Shown here: piece after piece, positions 1-11,900 of the stretch
Position numbering within the stretch: the stretch's first letter is position 1
Layout of the letters: every line of letters begins with the position of its first letter
NCBI GenBank assembly: GCA_963662175.1
Contig: OY759221.1
Span: forward strand, 21,129,027-21,193,026
Direction of reading: 5' to 3'
Source: Aradus depressus
Lineage: Eukaryota; Arthropoda; Insecta; Hemiptera; Aradidae
DNA: 64,000 bases
Made by a program: the position numbers and the translations under genes
The notes under the pieces: model-generated
Told to the model about the DNA's origin: nothing
The model's input: the letters and a program-made list of their open reading frames with translations, nothing else
Databases searched by the model: none

Positions 1-15
1 TAGAAGATTTTTTGA

Positions 16-103
16 TAGAAGAAACTGTTTTTGCATAAATAAAGCATCTGAAATATGCTATATATCTATATGATATTTATGCGAAAACGGTTTGTTCTAT
101 GGA
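16..103. repeat. Imperfect inverted repeat (hairpin) at window start
   Basis: Bases 16-41 pair with bases 78-103 at about 22 of 26 positions, around a 36-base AT-rich loop. A related sequence lies just right of the hAT element at 944-970, so this arm belongs to a dispersed repeat and not to a gene. No coding potential is seen. Confidence 0.55.
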
Positions 104-235
104 AAAATTTTATATTACAATAAATGTTCCTTATGAAATTTCTAATTAACAATTTTTGTCGAATTTGAAATAGAACAAATTTGCACAGAGTTAGAGTGTC
201 TCAAAGTTTGTTTTCCCTAATTACAAAAAATAGGT

Positions 236-286
236 CTCTTGCCTGGGGTTTAACTACAAGATCATATCACCAACTACCAGAGCTTT
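236..286 (-). repeat. 3' fragment of the tRNA-derived SINE
   Basis: The plus strand matches the reverse complement of the SINE tail seen at 23800-23850: a degenerate form of the GCCCGGGCTTTAACTACGA block followed by CTACCAGAGC. Only about 50 bases remain. The hAT element at 295 starts right beside it. Confidence 0.5.
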
Positions 287-294
287 CCATAGAA

Positions 295-942
295 CATATG
301 TGGGCAACAACCGGCCCGCTGTAAGATTTGGTCCGGCCCGCGAGACATTTTGAAAAACCCAATTAAAAAAAAATAATAATATTACACTACTTACTCACAC
401 TCACTCCAAATTAGGAAGATCGAGTAGGATGGGGTTTGTCGCTTGCTCCTGCGGCAGATTTGGCGATTTCAAAAACATGGAAGACTGTTTCAATTTATTT
501 GCTAATCCAACAAAAAGTAATGTACAAAATGCTCCAATAAACTTGCAAATGGAGTTGATCGAGATTCAAGAAAACTCACTCCTAAAATCTAAATTTGAAG
601 ACGTGGAGTTGTGCGATTTCTACAAAAAATTCCTCGAAGAAGACCATTTTTCGCAGCTTAGAAAATTCGCAAGAAGATTGATTTGTGCGTTTGGCAGTAC
701 TTATAAATGCGAACAGTTCTTTTCAATGATGAAAGTTAATAAATCAAAACATCGTACAAGGCTCACTGAAGATAATTTGGAAAATTCTTTACGTCTTTGT
801 ATCAGTGGAATTAGTCCAAACATCAATGGATTAGTTTCCCAAATTCAAGCTCAAGTGTCTCATTGATTTCGGTGTCGCTACTTAACTTTCGTAGTTTGTA
901 ATAAAGTTTGGCCCGCAACATGTCAAAGGTTGCCCATACATG
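295..942 (+). mobile_element. Internally deleted hAT transposon with 8-bp target duplication
   Basis: The ends are inverted repeats, CATATGTGGGCAAC on the left and the reverse complement of CATGTATGGGCAAC on the right, matching at 12 of 14 positions. They are followed by a shared GGCCCGC-rich subterminal block. The flanks carry CCATAGAA at 287-294 and 943-950, an 8-bp target duplication as expected for hAT elements. Only the transposase C-terminus remains inside, so the copy cannot move by itself. Confidence 0.8.
429..866 (+). pseudogene. hAT transposase C-terminal fragment (dimerisation domain)
   Basis: An open frame of 145 codons ends in TGA inside the 648-bp hAT element. The last 60 residues have the hAT C-terminal dimerisation pattern: FGSTYKCEQFFSMMKVNKSK, then HRTRLTEDNLENSLRL and a terminal 'ISPNINGLV' block, as in ZBED/GTF2IRD2-like hAT transposases. 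A complete transposase has several hundred residues with a BED finger and a DDE/RNase H-like core; none of that is here. The annotated ATG is probably not an original start. This is a remnant left by internal deletion and encodes no working enzyme. Confidence 0.75.
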
Positions 943-951
943 CCATAGAAC

Positions 952-1761
952 AAACTGTTTTCATATAAATCAAGCAAACATCCCAAAATTTTATGATACA
1001 TGATATGTTTTGGATACATGAAGAACCACTCCATTCATATGGCTTAAATTTTCACATAAATGCATTGTCACCGGAATGAGACATATGTACTGCATTCAGC
1101 CTTATTCCTTACCGAAAAAGCGACTTCAGCAAACCGACAACATACGATATAACAAAACGTACATAAGGATAAGTAGTTAAAAAATTCACTATGGATGACT
1201 TAGGCGTGGCCATATATTAAGATGAGAGCTAAGAATTTCATATATTTTGGGACATTCTCCGTTAAAAAGAAAAAACATTGATTTCCTTTGGTATTTTTAG
1301 GAACAAATAAATAATAATTCTAGATAAGAAAAAAATAGTACAATTTTTATTATGATACATTGTGCGTGTAACTTTTAAAAAACAAAGCGTTCTCTACGCA
1401 TTATATTACAAATTAAATTTTAAAAATATTATTTGCTTTCATTGAAATACAATTGGTATTATGAAAAAAAAATGAAAATATTATTATTCTTTAAACAAAA
1501 TTCAAAATTATATGAAAAATAGAAATACAAATGTATATTATACAAAACAGAAATAACCATAAAAAAAAGAATCTTCCTCTTCATTATATCCTTACGTTTC
1601 AGTTAACCTGAAAATATTAATAATAAATAAGAACATTTATAGCCTTAAAAAAGCGAATTTATCCTACAACAATTAATTTAAGAATTAAAAAAAAAAATTA
1701 AAAAGTGTGCCCAGTAACTTGCATAAAGGTTTTTCACATAGATCAACTATAAATTATTGAA
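952..1761. other. AT-rich stretch, no gene seen
   Basis: This stretch has many A and T runs and no ORF with recognisable domains. Bases 952-1000 continue the repeat that flanks the hAT element. Nothing else is supported. Confidence 0.5.
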
Positions 1762-1809
1762 GCTAGAAGGAATTCGAGGTTCTGTCGTGTAAAAGAAAAT
1801 TCAAAATTT

Positions 1810-1850
1810 GGCCAACATTTCGAAAACTATTTATTTTCTTCTTCAGGGCC
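1810..1850 (-). ncRNA. Hammerhead ribozyme-like motif
   Basis: The minus strand reads GGCC, then CTGAAGA (CUGANGA core), an A-rich/T-rich stem II, CGAAA, and TGTTGGCC. Outer GGCC/GGCC can form stem I. One change (GAAAT for GAAAC) weakens helix III relative to the opposite arm. Type and activity are inferred from the motif only. Confidence 0.5.
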
Positions 1851-1946
1851 TTATAATGACTTGAGTGGATGTGTGTGGTGACGGTGTTGTGAGTTTGTGT
1901 GATCACACAACACCTTTACCACACACATCCACTCAAGTCATTATAA

Positions 1947-1987
1947 GGCCCTGAAGAAGAAAATAAATAATTTTCGAAACGTTGGCC
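1947..1987 (+). ncRNA. Hammerhead ribozyme-like motif
   Basis: The sequence contains GGCC, the core CTGAAGA, stem II GAAAAT/ATTTTC (6 bp) and CGAAACGTTGGCC. Helix III would be the palindrome ACGU with GUU as the cleavage triplet, and stem I is GGCC/GGCC. A palindromic, nearly loopless helix III favours dimeric ribozymes, as described for Penelope elements. One unpaired A lies between the core and stem II. Confidence 0.55.
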
Positions 1988-2046
1988 AAATTTTGAATTT
2001 TGTTTTATACGACAGAACCTCGAATTCCTTCTACATTGAAAAGATA

Positions 2047-3102
2047 CTGTCGACTCTATTAATCATTATAAATTATTGTTCAGCTATATTTTGTTGAGAG
2101 TTAACTTTTTGTTATTAGAAATTTTATGATAAAATGTACCCTTTCGACAAAAAAAATAGTTTTACAAAAATCATTGCAGGTCAACTATCCTACATTACCA
2201 GATTTTTTCAAAATTTTAACTGATCTTGTATTCTAAGTTTCATAAAAACCCATTCAGTGGTTCTCAAGTGAGGCCTATGAAAGAAATTTTGAAATCCAAA
2301 ACCAAAATATGTTTCACCCTCAGAAAATAGCACAAAGCTTCCTATATCTTTCTAATAGAAAATACATTTTTATTATTATTTTACGATTTTTTTTTTTAAA
2401 GATTGAATACAAACATGGCAAAATCTAAATCAGAAATAATATATATTTTAATAGCTTTTTATTCTTTTAAAATTTTTTTTTTTTTTACAACCTAGCAAAT
2501 AGAAATTTTGAGAAGAACTCAATCATCAGAATCTTTAATTTATTTGCTGATTTTATTTGTAAACAACTTTTTCTTATATTTATCATATTCTTATAACTGT
2601 TATAATATAAGGAACAAATTGTTTACAATAACGAATAGCAAATAAATTAAGTATACTGAAGATCGGGAGTTCTTCTATTTGCTAGAAGTGAAGACTAAAA
2701 ATTAAATTGGGAGAAGAATAAAGCTGTTAAAATATATATTATTATAAATTTAGAATCTCCTTACTCAACCCAAAAGTAAATCAGAAATGTATTTTTTACG
2801 TGATTTCCGAAAGTTTGTGATAGAAATCTAATCACCTAATATATATCACCTCGTCACTTCATAATAATGAGTTGTTCTGTCTGTAATGCAGTATTGGACG
2901 AAAAGAATTTCTAGAACTGCATGGTGTGAAAGGAGAAAGAAATCCTAGGGCTATTTGGTAAGTTTCCGGCCCTCTAGACGGAACCTGCCACCTATATACG
3001 ATAATATATGCCAACAGTAATTTTACTATAATTAAATTGTAATAAAAACACCTTGGTGCTTTGGAATTTAAAGCCAGGCTCACCTCTTGGCGTGGGGGAG
3101 TG
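2047..3102. other. AT-rich stretch downstream of the small gene, no gene seen
   Basis: Mostly A/T runs. It may include the 3' untranslated region of the gene ending at 3103 on the minus strand. A consensus donor (GAG then GTGAGC, minus strand, near 3080) lies just past that stop and could mark an untranslated-region intron. No recognisable ORF. Confidence 0.4.
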
Positions 3103-4186
3103 TCAGTCGGACAACTTGAGATCGTACACTTCCGCTATCACCTTCTGTTCTGTTCTTACCAATCTGACCACATCTTCGACTTCATTACTACGGTCTACTG
3201 ATTTGTCACGAGAATTTTTGGTTGCTTCCAATCGTTGATCCACCTGAAATTAACGTGAATAATAATTTTTTTAAAGAGAAATGCAACAAGAAAGGCTGGC
3301 ACGGCCGCAGACGATTTAGTTTGTGAAGCTGCTTGAATTATATTATAATTTTTTTTTTTTTTTTTAAGTATGAAGCAAGGAGAAAAATTTAAATATATGC
3401 CAAAGAGATAGATTTTCTCCACCTGTCACTCGTCGCGTCTCACATCTCTCCCACTCCTCTCCCCTCTCTTAACTGTCACTCGTCGCGTCTCACCTCTCTC
3501 CCACTCCCTTCACCTCTCTTACCTGTCACTCGTCGCGTCTCCCCTCTCTCCCACTCCTCTCCCCTCTCTCACCTTTCACTCGTCGCGTCTCACCTCTCTC
3601 CCACTCCCTTCACCTCTCTTACCTGTCACTTGTCGCGTCTCACCTCTCTCCCACTCCTCTTACCTGTCACTCGTCGCGTCTCACCTCTCTCACCTTCACT
3701 CGACGCCTCTCACCTCTCTCCCACTCCTCTCCCCTCTCATCTTCACTCGTCGCGTCTCACCTCTCTCACCTTCACTCGACGCGTCGCACCACTATCCCAC
3801 TCCTCTCACCTTCACTCGATGCGTCTCACCTATCTCCCACTCCTCTCCCCTCTCTCACCTGTGACTCGTCGCGTCTCACCTGTCTTCGAAGCACCTCACC
3901 TCTCTCCCACTCCTCTCACTCGTTGCGTTCAACCTCTATCCCACTCCTCTCACCTGTCACTCGAAGCGCCTCACCTCTCTCCCACTCCTCTCACCCATCA
4001 ACTCGTCTATACTTTTTATAACATACAATTTCAATATACCTGATTAACTAGTTGATTTAATTTCTGTATGGTGATTTCCTGATGTCCCAAAAGAGCCTTC
4101 AAGTAAAGTTCCTTCTTGGTCATGTCCAGCTCCCAAAGAGACACATTTTCTTCACTGGACGTCTTCACACTCTTCTTGGGCTCCAT
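3103..4186 (-). CDS. Two-exon small gene, 95 residues, function unknown
   Basis: Exon 1 is 4186-4040: ATG GAG CCC after CCTTCAAG, 49 codons, ending CAG before GTATAT. Exon 2 is 3243-3103: acceptor TTTCAG, 46 codons, then TGA. Both junctions are phase 0 and the other two frames of exon 2 close quickly, which supports real coding. The product is charged and probably helical, with QKLNQLVNQ joined to VDQRLEAT and EDVVRLVRTEQKVIAEVYDL; I do not recognise the family. The base before the ATG also fits an acceptor (TTTTCCTTCAAG), so this could be an internal exon of the SKICH gene just upstream. A second donor-like site (TTG then GTAAGA) lies inside exon 2. The intron holds a CT-rich minisatellite. 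Confidence 0.6.
3418..4006. repeat. CT-rich minisatellite
   Basis: Imperfect tandem units combine 'CTCTCCCACTCCTCTC' with 'ACCTGTCACTCGTCGCGTCT', with a variable period of about 35-60 bases. It lies in the intron of the small gene. The + strand frame across it (3630-4043) is a by-product of the repeat. Confidence 0.85.
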
Positions 4187-4444
4187 CTTGAAGGAAAATG
4201 ATCGAAAGCAATGTCATTACAACAAGAACTGATATATCCAGTCTGAATAAAATGTAATAAGATGATGATTTAAGATAATTGGCTCCAATTAACTGATTTT
4301 TTATCAAGTAAGATTTAAAAAAAAACCATTAGAGAGAACCGTTTTCTTTTGAGATTTGGAAGAAAAACTACATTTAACACTGAGGTTCAAATCCAATCGC
4401 AAAGTGGGAATTTTGGAATCTCAAAAAATATAGTATATTTTTTC

Positions 4445-4447
<3 letters not shown>

Positions 4448-4473
<26 letters not shown>
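4448..4473. repeat. (AT)n microsatellite
   Basis: An uninterrupted run of about 13 AT dinucleotides. Confidence 0.9.
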
Positions 4474-4480
<7 letters not shown>

Positions 4481-4745
4481 CAATGTAATAATTATTGTAC
4501 AACATTATTGGCTGTTAAGGACCTCTGACTAGTGTAAAGCAGTTGTACTTTAACCGCTATGCTGTGTGGGTGGGGTGTACCACTAATGACGACGCTGTTG
4601 CGTTGAAATCCGATTCTCGTCTATAACAAAACAGTGGGAAGACAACGTCTTTTTTTTATTACAGAACTGTGCCTCTCTCCAGAAAGAAACAAACAATCTA
4701 GAAAGAAACAGTTGATCTGTTTCCGATGTTTTGTTTGTTTTTGTA

Positions 4746-4930
4746 ACTTATGCCCGGGCTTTAACTACGATGTCATATCGCCCACTACCAAACCGATTTT
4801 TCGTCGCTCTGGTGAACATGAACCATTCTACTATGGGAGCCCTAAATTTTGGTAAATACGGTTGAGTTAGGCTCAGTCTATCCGCCTAATGTTCTATCCG
4901 AAGGACGGCGCACTCAAGGTTAATAACAGA
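4746..4930 (-). repeat. tRNA-derived SINE, partial
   Basis: Matches the SINE tail and body in reverse orientation (GCCCGGGCTTTAACTACGA ... CCGAAGGACGGCGCACTCAAG). The tRNA-like head with the Pol III boxes is missing. Confidence 0.65.
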
Positions 4931-5329
4931 GCTTTAAATAGGCTTTGATAAACTTGCCCAATGCTCCTATAAGTCATTGGTTAGTAAAGTTGCCATGACA
5001 ACAGTTCTTTTTATTTTACTTTATTTTTCATCTTGAAAAAAAAAGGAAAAAATATTTGATATTATTTGTACCAGAATTGGTAGGTATATATAGGAGACCG
5101 TCCTCAACATATTAAAAATTCCTTACAACCGTTTTGGAGGCTGAGTTTCTTGCAAGTTGCATGTCTTTAAATTACTGATAAAAACAAACGGAGTTATTGT
5201 ACATCAAAGGTTATGAGATTCATTTTGAGACATCTTAAGAAATTTTTTAGGTGCGTTATTAATTAATATGAATGCTACAAACTAACATATTTTTTTTTTC
5301 GAATAAGCATAAAAAAACTGCGTTATTAA

Positions 5330-5800
5330 AAAAAAGTCGTAGGTGAATCACCTGCTATGTACTTCCCCATCAAGAAATAGTAAATTAGGTTTTCGCTCTC
5401 ATTTCAAAGCCAATCGACCTTTTGGATCCTTTACCTAAGAGGTAAAAAAAACCTGTAGCACATCGTCCTTCCGATGGGACAAGATGGTCCCGAGCCTGTA
5501 TGATATCAGGTACTCGTTAAAACCCCTATCCTAGGTGAAAAACAATTTAGGGCATGCAAAATTTAGGACTCCCATAGTAGTTACGGGTCCATGTACATCA
5601 GAGAGACAAAAGAGCGCTTAGGTAGTAGGCGATATGACCTTGTAGTTAAAAGCTCGTGCATGAGTCGTAATAACTCAGATTTTTTTTTTTTTTTCATTTT
5701 TGTAATGACGTCGGAAAACATGAAATTCCGTTTAAAACTCCGTATCGAATTTTCGACCGATTTCATAACTACCTCTATACCTACGTATAGATGGAGAAGC
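5330..5800 (+). repeat. Family R copy interrupted by a SINE
   Basis: The hairpin-end block of family R (GGTGAATCACCTGC..., then TGTACTTCCCC) is at 5338-5430. Its other end, with 'ACATGAAATTCCGTTTAAAAC' and 'TATACCTACGTATAG', is at 5715-5795. The SINE at 5459-5670 separates the two, so it either inserted here or replaced the middle. Confidence 0.55.
5459..5670 (+). repeat. tRNA-derived SINE, partial
   Basis: Body and tail of the SINE: ATCGTCCTTCCGATGGGAC, GTACTCGTTAAAACCCC, CCTAGGTGAA, AGGACTCCCATAGTAG and the GCGATATGACC tail. The head is missing. Confidence 0.7.
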
Positions 5801-5987
5801 AAACACTATTCCAACCCCAATATAGCAGGCACTCACTGTTCTGGAGTATGGAGTGACTAAATGAGGGTGTATCTATGTAATTTTTGTGACCATCTGGCCA
5901 AACAGTTTACATTATTATTTCAAATTACTATTAACATATTTACTAAGGGCTGTAATACATCTAAAAAATAAAACTCATGGTTGAAGA

Positions 5988-8900
5988 CTAAACTGGTTTA
6001 TTGTGGAGCCGGCCAAAGACTGTGTTTTGTATGGCTCTGTCGATGACTCCTGCTACCTCGTCCATGTAGCCTCTGAACTGTTCATTCTCCTGGTCCTCTT
6101 CCCAGATAAGGAACTCCTCCATCCGGGACAGTCGCTGCCTCAGACATGAGTTCAGCTCTTCGTACTCACGAACCTATACGACAAATGTCATATTTAATCA
6201 ACGTTGGAGAAACACTGTAATTCCCACTCGCCAATCTGTTGAGCAGAGGATGGGGCGAGTTAGGTTATATATTCCAAATGTATGTGGTAACGTGCTAACT
6301 TACTGAGCTCAAAATCGCGGGTTCAAAAACTGACCGAGGTCCTTAGATTTTTTTTATCTGGGGTTTGAAAAACCTTGAGCAACCCCGTCCTTCGGATGGA
6401 ACGTAAAGATTGTCCATTGTCTCGAGACTGTACGATGTCAGGTACTCGTTAAGAACCCCTGCCCTAGGTGAATAAAAATTTAGCGTAGGCAAAATTTAGG
6501 ATTTTACAATAGTGGAGTCGGGCTCATGTCGACGAAAGAGCGCTCTGGTAGTAGGCAATATGACCTCGTATTTAAAGCCCAGGCATGAGTCACACTAAAT
6601 ATATATAAACGATATAGCGACATTTTACTGCAAAATATAAAAATATTTTTTGTTATTTACTGTTATCGACATTTTTGTGCCGATATATATGTTTTACACA
6701 AAGAGCTAAAATGTGTAGAACCATTTAAAAGTATTGCCCTCATTTAATTTTCCACACAGCCAACTAAAATTACCTCCCACCTCAGAAATTCTTAAATGGA
6801 TCTTAAAGACATGATTTCAAAGTTCGATACCAATAGAAAGGAGGGTCCGTCGTCTGGTAGTATATTTTCCAATTTCGTAGTTTCCCGCGTAGCCTTCCTA
6901 ACCACTTAAACAGTAATGATCATGGGTTTTTGAGTTTCACCCCCTCTGAAAATTAATAGGTGTCATTCTTAGAATGTCTGTGCATCTGTGAACACGATAC
7001 CTCCCCATAGAATCAATGTATTATTACCAAATTATGTATGTGAATCCAGAACCCTCTAACGACAACGACTATTGATTTTCAGCCAAATCGACCAAAGGGA
7101 AAGGAAGGAGTCTTAACACAATTCTAATAACTGCCGATAGAATGCGATCTAAACTCCATAAAGGCAGAATCTATTGAGTTTCAGCCAAATCGGCCAAAGA
7201 GAAGGGATGGATTAAGGGAGAGGCTCAACTCAAAAACTCTAATATTAAATTGCTGTTGTAATGAACATTCAAGAGGTGATCAGAAGACAACAAACCTCAA
7301 AAACCCTAATAATTGTTGATGAAGTCCCCTGATTAAGGCACCTATCGATTAATTCACGCGGGGAAGTACATTGCCGGTGATTCACCGACATTTTTTATTC
7401 AAAACAAAAATGTCGTCGATGAATCACTGCCATTGTACTTCCCCAGCAAGAAATAATCAACTAGTATTAGCTCTCACTTTGAAACTAATTTACCGATTGC
7501 ATCAATAGGTGTCTTGTGAATCATCATACTCTATTTCATGTTGATGATACGTTTGTTACATCGATAGTTATTACGATTTTTTGTATTGGCCTTCACGTTT
7601 TGTCACAAAATTTCGTATGTGAATTCAAAGCCCCTTAAGGATGAACCATCAATTTTTAGCAGAATTGCCACAAGGAAAGAAGGGATCAGAGAGGACTCAA
7701 CTCAAAAACCCCAATAACTACAGAAGTAATGAATGTATTGACATTAAATTTCATATTTAAAGTAAAAACTCAAAGAGGACTTAACCTGCCAAATTTCAGC
7801 AATATCGGCAGAAGGGAAGGGGCTCAATTCAAAAACACTAATAACTGCCCATGTAATGAATGAATCGACGCAAAATTTAATATGAGGATTCAGAAGCCAC
7901 TATGTAAGTCATATATTGAGATTTAGTTCAAACGATCGATTGGTTGTGAAGGGAGAGCGAAAACGTAATTGATTAATTCTTGCTGGGGAAGTAAATAGCC
8001 AGTGATCCATTTTTGGAATCAGGAAATCGGAAAATATGGAATTCCGTAAAAGCTGGAGATATAAGAAAGGAAAAAAATGTTTATTTTCCACTTGTTATTG
8101 TCTTATTAATCCTCAGTTTGTAAAGCAGTTACCTTCTCTATAAATATCTGTTGGGAGTTGTTCATCTGGAAGAGACTGTTGCAATGGTGACAGGAGGTGC
8201 AGAGTTGACTCCATCTAGTCGGAGAGAACAGTTTACAGTTGGAGACGGAAGTGACTCCTGCGACACTTCTCTAAACAGGGAAAATACAGGAAATAAAGTA
8301 GATATGAAAAAGTTGCATACACCAGGTTAGGGACATAACTGAGAGAAATCAATATTTCTTATATAAAAAATGAGGATTGCTAACAAAAAAAAAAAAAGAA
8401 CAACATTCTCGAAGTGAACGGTGCAACTGGGACCCCAACCTACAACATACGAGGTGTGTAAATAAAGTAATGAAACTGATTTTTTTACAATTGTTGATGT
8501 GTAAATATCTTAGCTCTTGGTAGGGGCTATGTCAGACCGTCAGTGTAAGTCTCGTTGATGTGCATGTGTAAGTGTGTGTTGAACGGTTACGCGCGCAGCG
8601 CACACACACAATTAGACACTTTCTACGTTCATGGAATAAAAAAGTGGGTAATATATTTCATTTGACTTTATATGTTGTACTTTTAATGTTGATCAACAAT
8701 ATATATATAATCTTTTAGTAAGAAACTTTCAGGTTAAGATGCTTCGATAGCTTGAATTTGTCACAATAAATAACATTTGTGGTAATATTTCAATATATTA
8801 TTATATGACATTACATAAAATTGTTATTATTATATAATAATAATAATAACTGCTGAAAATATCGATCAATAAATAATGTATTTGTTGTCATATTGTCATA

Positions 8901-11900
8901 AAAAATAATATAATGTTTTTACCCATTCAAGAGATACCGAACAGCTTATTTCATTTTTAAATGACAAACTTAATCTATAAATGAATACGCGCGCGGTATT
9001 TAGAGACACTACAATCAAAGTTGTACATATCTTATTTTAGTTATCACAAACCTATAATTTCATGTAAAAAAAAAATTGAAGAACAATAAATTTGAAAGTT
9101 TAATTTCTCATACTATATGCCAACATTATAAAACAAATTTTAATTAAAATCAGTGCACGACAGCAAATTTTTGAAACTAAAGCAGATGTTTACACAATCA
9201 ATTCTCGTGAGTACCGCATCACTCATACATTTGCGTTTTTTTATTAAATTAAAATTACAATTCCACATTGTCTCCTTCAAAGTAATTGCCTGGGGAAGCC
9301 ACACAGCGATGGAGACGATTTCTCCACTCTTCATAGCAGTGCTGGATTCGGATACTGAAACTGCCTTCAGCTGGTCAGTTACGGCCATTTCAATGTCTTC
9401 TAGTGTCCCAAAATGACGTCCTTTGAGGTGAATTTTCAATCTCGGAAGAGAAAAAAGTCACGAGGACTCACGTTGGGGAAGAAGGGGGCTGAGGAGCCAT
9501 AGGGATGTTTTTACTCAATCCGCTCCAACAAGTCAAGGCACTTGTCCCTCCTGTTGTTCTTTTGTTCCTGCAAAAGGTTTTTCGGAACCATTTTCGCGCT
9601 TTGCCAAAACCTAAAAACGGTGATGTGAGTAAAATTCAACTGTTCCCCGATCATTCTGACTGTCAATCGACGATAAGACGCAACATTGAGCACATCGTCC
9701 TTCCGATGGGACAAGATGGTCCCGAGCCTGTACGATGTTAGATACTCGTTAAAACCCCTACCCTAGGTGAATAAAAATTTAGACTAGATAACATTTAGGA
9801 CTCCCATAGTTGCGACAAAAGAGCGTTCTGGTATTAGAAGATAATGAACTCGAAGTTAAAGCGCGAGTCACAATAACTAAACTATAAGCGTTCAAAGTGT
9901 GACATGTTTTCGTTGCATCCATTGTCCTGATGTTACTCAGAGCGGGGAAAGACGTAGATCTACGTCAAAAAAATTCAACATTCTTATGGCTATGAAACTC
10001 GCATAAGAAAATACAAAAAAAATGTAAAAGCATTTGCCACTAGAATATGACAAAGCATCCTCGCTCCATTTAATAATTATATTAATGATGGCAGCCAGTC
10101 ATTTTTCATAAATTTCCCTTCCTGTTACCTAAATGTTATCTGAATATGCTCTAAATTTAAAGACCCTATTTATTATAATAACTCTTCTTTACATTTATAG
10201 TTAGAATAAAACATTTTTTCCAGTTTCTAATTTTACAGAATATCAAATCTTTTCGTTCTACTGTTCTACAGTTCGTATTGTTGACACCCTTATAAACTTG
10301 TGAAAGTGAAAAAAATGCATTTTAGTTTCTGTATCTTCATTTTGTGAAACTAACATGAAATTTGACACGGAGCATTTTTTCTCAATATGTATATTAAAAA
10401 AATCTGCGGCTATCTTCGAAAAGAGTAAAAAATATACATATATTTTTTTCGAAGATAGCCGAAGAATCTTCTTTTTTTTATCGTACTTGTCTAATCTTAC
10501 GATATTCCAAAATTTGTAGAAAATTTGAAAATCACTATTGTATCGGGAGTTATCATGTTCACAGGCACACCGCCTGTGTGTTTGTACACGCAATCAAAAG
10601 GTCGGATAAAATGAAATTTCAGTTTTAAAACTCAACTACGAATTTCTGACCGGTTACATAACTTCCACCATACTTCGTATAGCTAGGGGAGCCACAAATA
10701 TTTTATATTGTCCAATTCCATAAAAATATATACATATAGTGTATTGGTTTCGGCTTAGGAAATCGTCAGCACAAAATTCAAAAGTACGACTTAACGTTGC
10801 TAGGTTGGCTTATTTATACAATAATTGTATTCTGAGATTACCTGAGGCTGTGACAACTCTTTCCCAAGAGAAACACAGAGGAGTGAAGTCCTACTGTCTT
10901 AACAGAAAAATTAAACTGTGAAAAAAACTGTGTTTGGGTTTGAACATAAACTTGAAAAAATAATAGCAACAAATTCAAATAAACCTAAAAAGTACATAGA
11001 TATATTATGAATACATTTCTCCAGTTTATATGAATTTTTGAAGTTTATACCCAAATATTTTACAGTTAAAATTTTCCGTTAAGACAGTAGAACTTCCCGC
11101 TCCCTATGGGTTCCCCTTGAGGAGGAGAATCAGCCTCAGGTAATATCAGATAGACAGACAAATTAGCGACTATCTTCAATTTATTTATAGGACTGAAAAT
11201 GTAACATCACATCAATGGCCTAATGATTCGAGACCATCTACTTTTAAATCGTTAAATTTATCCCCTTATTTGTATTTATTGTTTACAAAGGAAGACAGTT
11301 GAGGCTCACCTTAGTGTTGTCCTGGAGGAGTGGTACGACAGCATTGCTATGGTCCGGTTCTACCTGGACATCGTGTTCCTTGAGGGGAGAGCTGGTCTGA
11401 ACGGAGGGAGGAAGAGACAGACTTAGGTTCAGATTTGTCACATCCCCAGCTTCCTCATCCGCAGACAAGAGAAATTGAAAAAATTGACTAACTCCCAATA
11501 TCTAACACAAACAATAAAATAAATTAAAAGTAAACACAACTAAGCCAAAAAGTCAAATATAACCCAAAAAACATTAAAAGTCTATTTATTATAAGATGTA
11601 GCGCCTTAAGGTAACAAAACATGAAATTCGAGAAAAGAACCGGCACACACTGGGGCAAAATGAACAAATGTCTCACCAAAATTATGAAACTTATATACTT
11701 TATGTTTCTTGGTGTGCTGAACACGAAAAAAATACTTAAAAAATTCCCCGACCCTTTATAAGCTCCTCAAGAGGAGGTGAACACGTGTTATAGGTAGCTC
11801 ATACAGCTTATGAGAAATATACAATTCATATTAGGTAACTGAAATTAGAAATTGCAATAGCTTCATTTCTTCGAAAGTTCACTAAAATTAAACGTCTGTG

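Larger units (their letters stand above)
1762..2046. mobile_element. Fold-back Penelope-like terminal repeat with paired hammerhead motifs
   Basis: Two arms of about 130 bases (roughly 1762-1895 and 1906-2034) are near-perfect inverted copies around a short centre. Each carries GGCCCTGAAGAAG, a short A/T stem and CGAAA(C/T)GTTGGCC, the layout of the hammerhead ribozymes found in Penelope-like retroelement terminal repeats. The outer ends share 'GAGGTTCTGTCGT...' and 'ACGACAGAACCTCGAATTCC'. A related copy lies at 58190-58450. No ORF is present, so this is a terminal-repeat-only remnant. Confidence 0.65.

Noticed and set aside
3630..4043. 137-codon Ser/Leu/Pro-rich frame
   Set aside because: It lies in the CT-rich minisatellite within an intron and has no domain.
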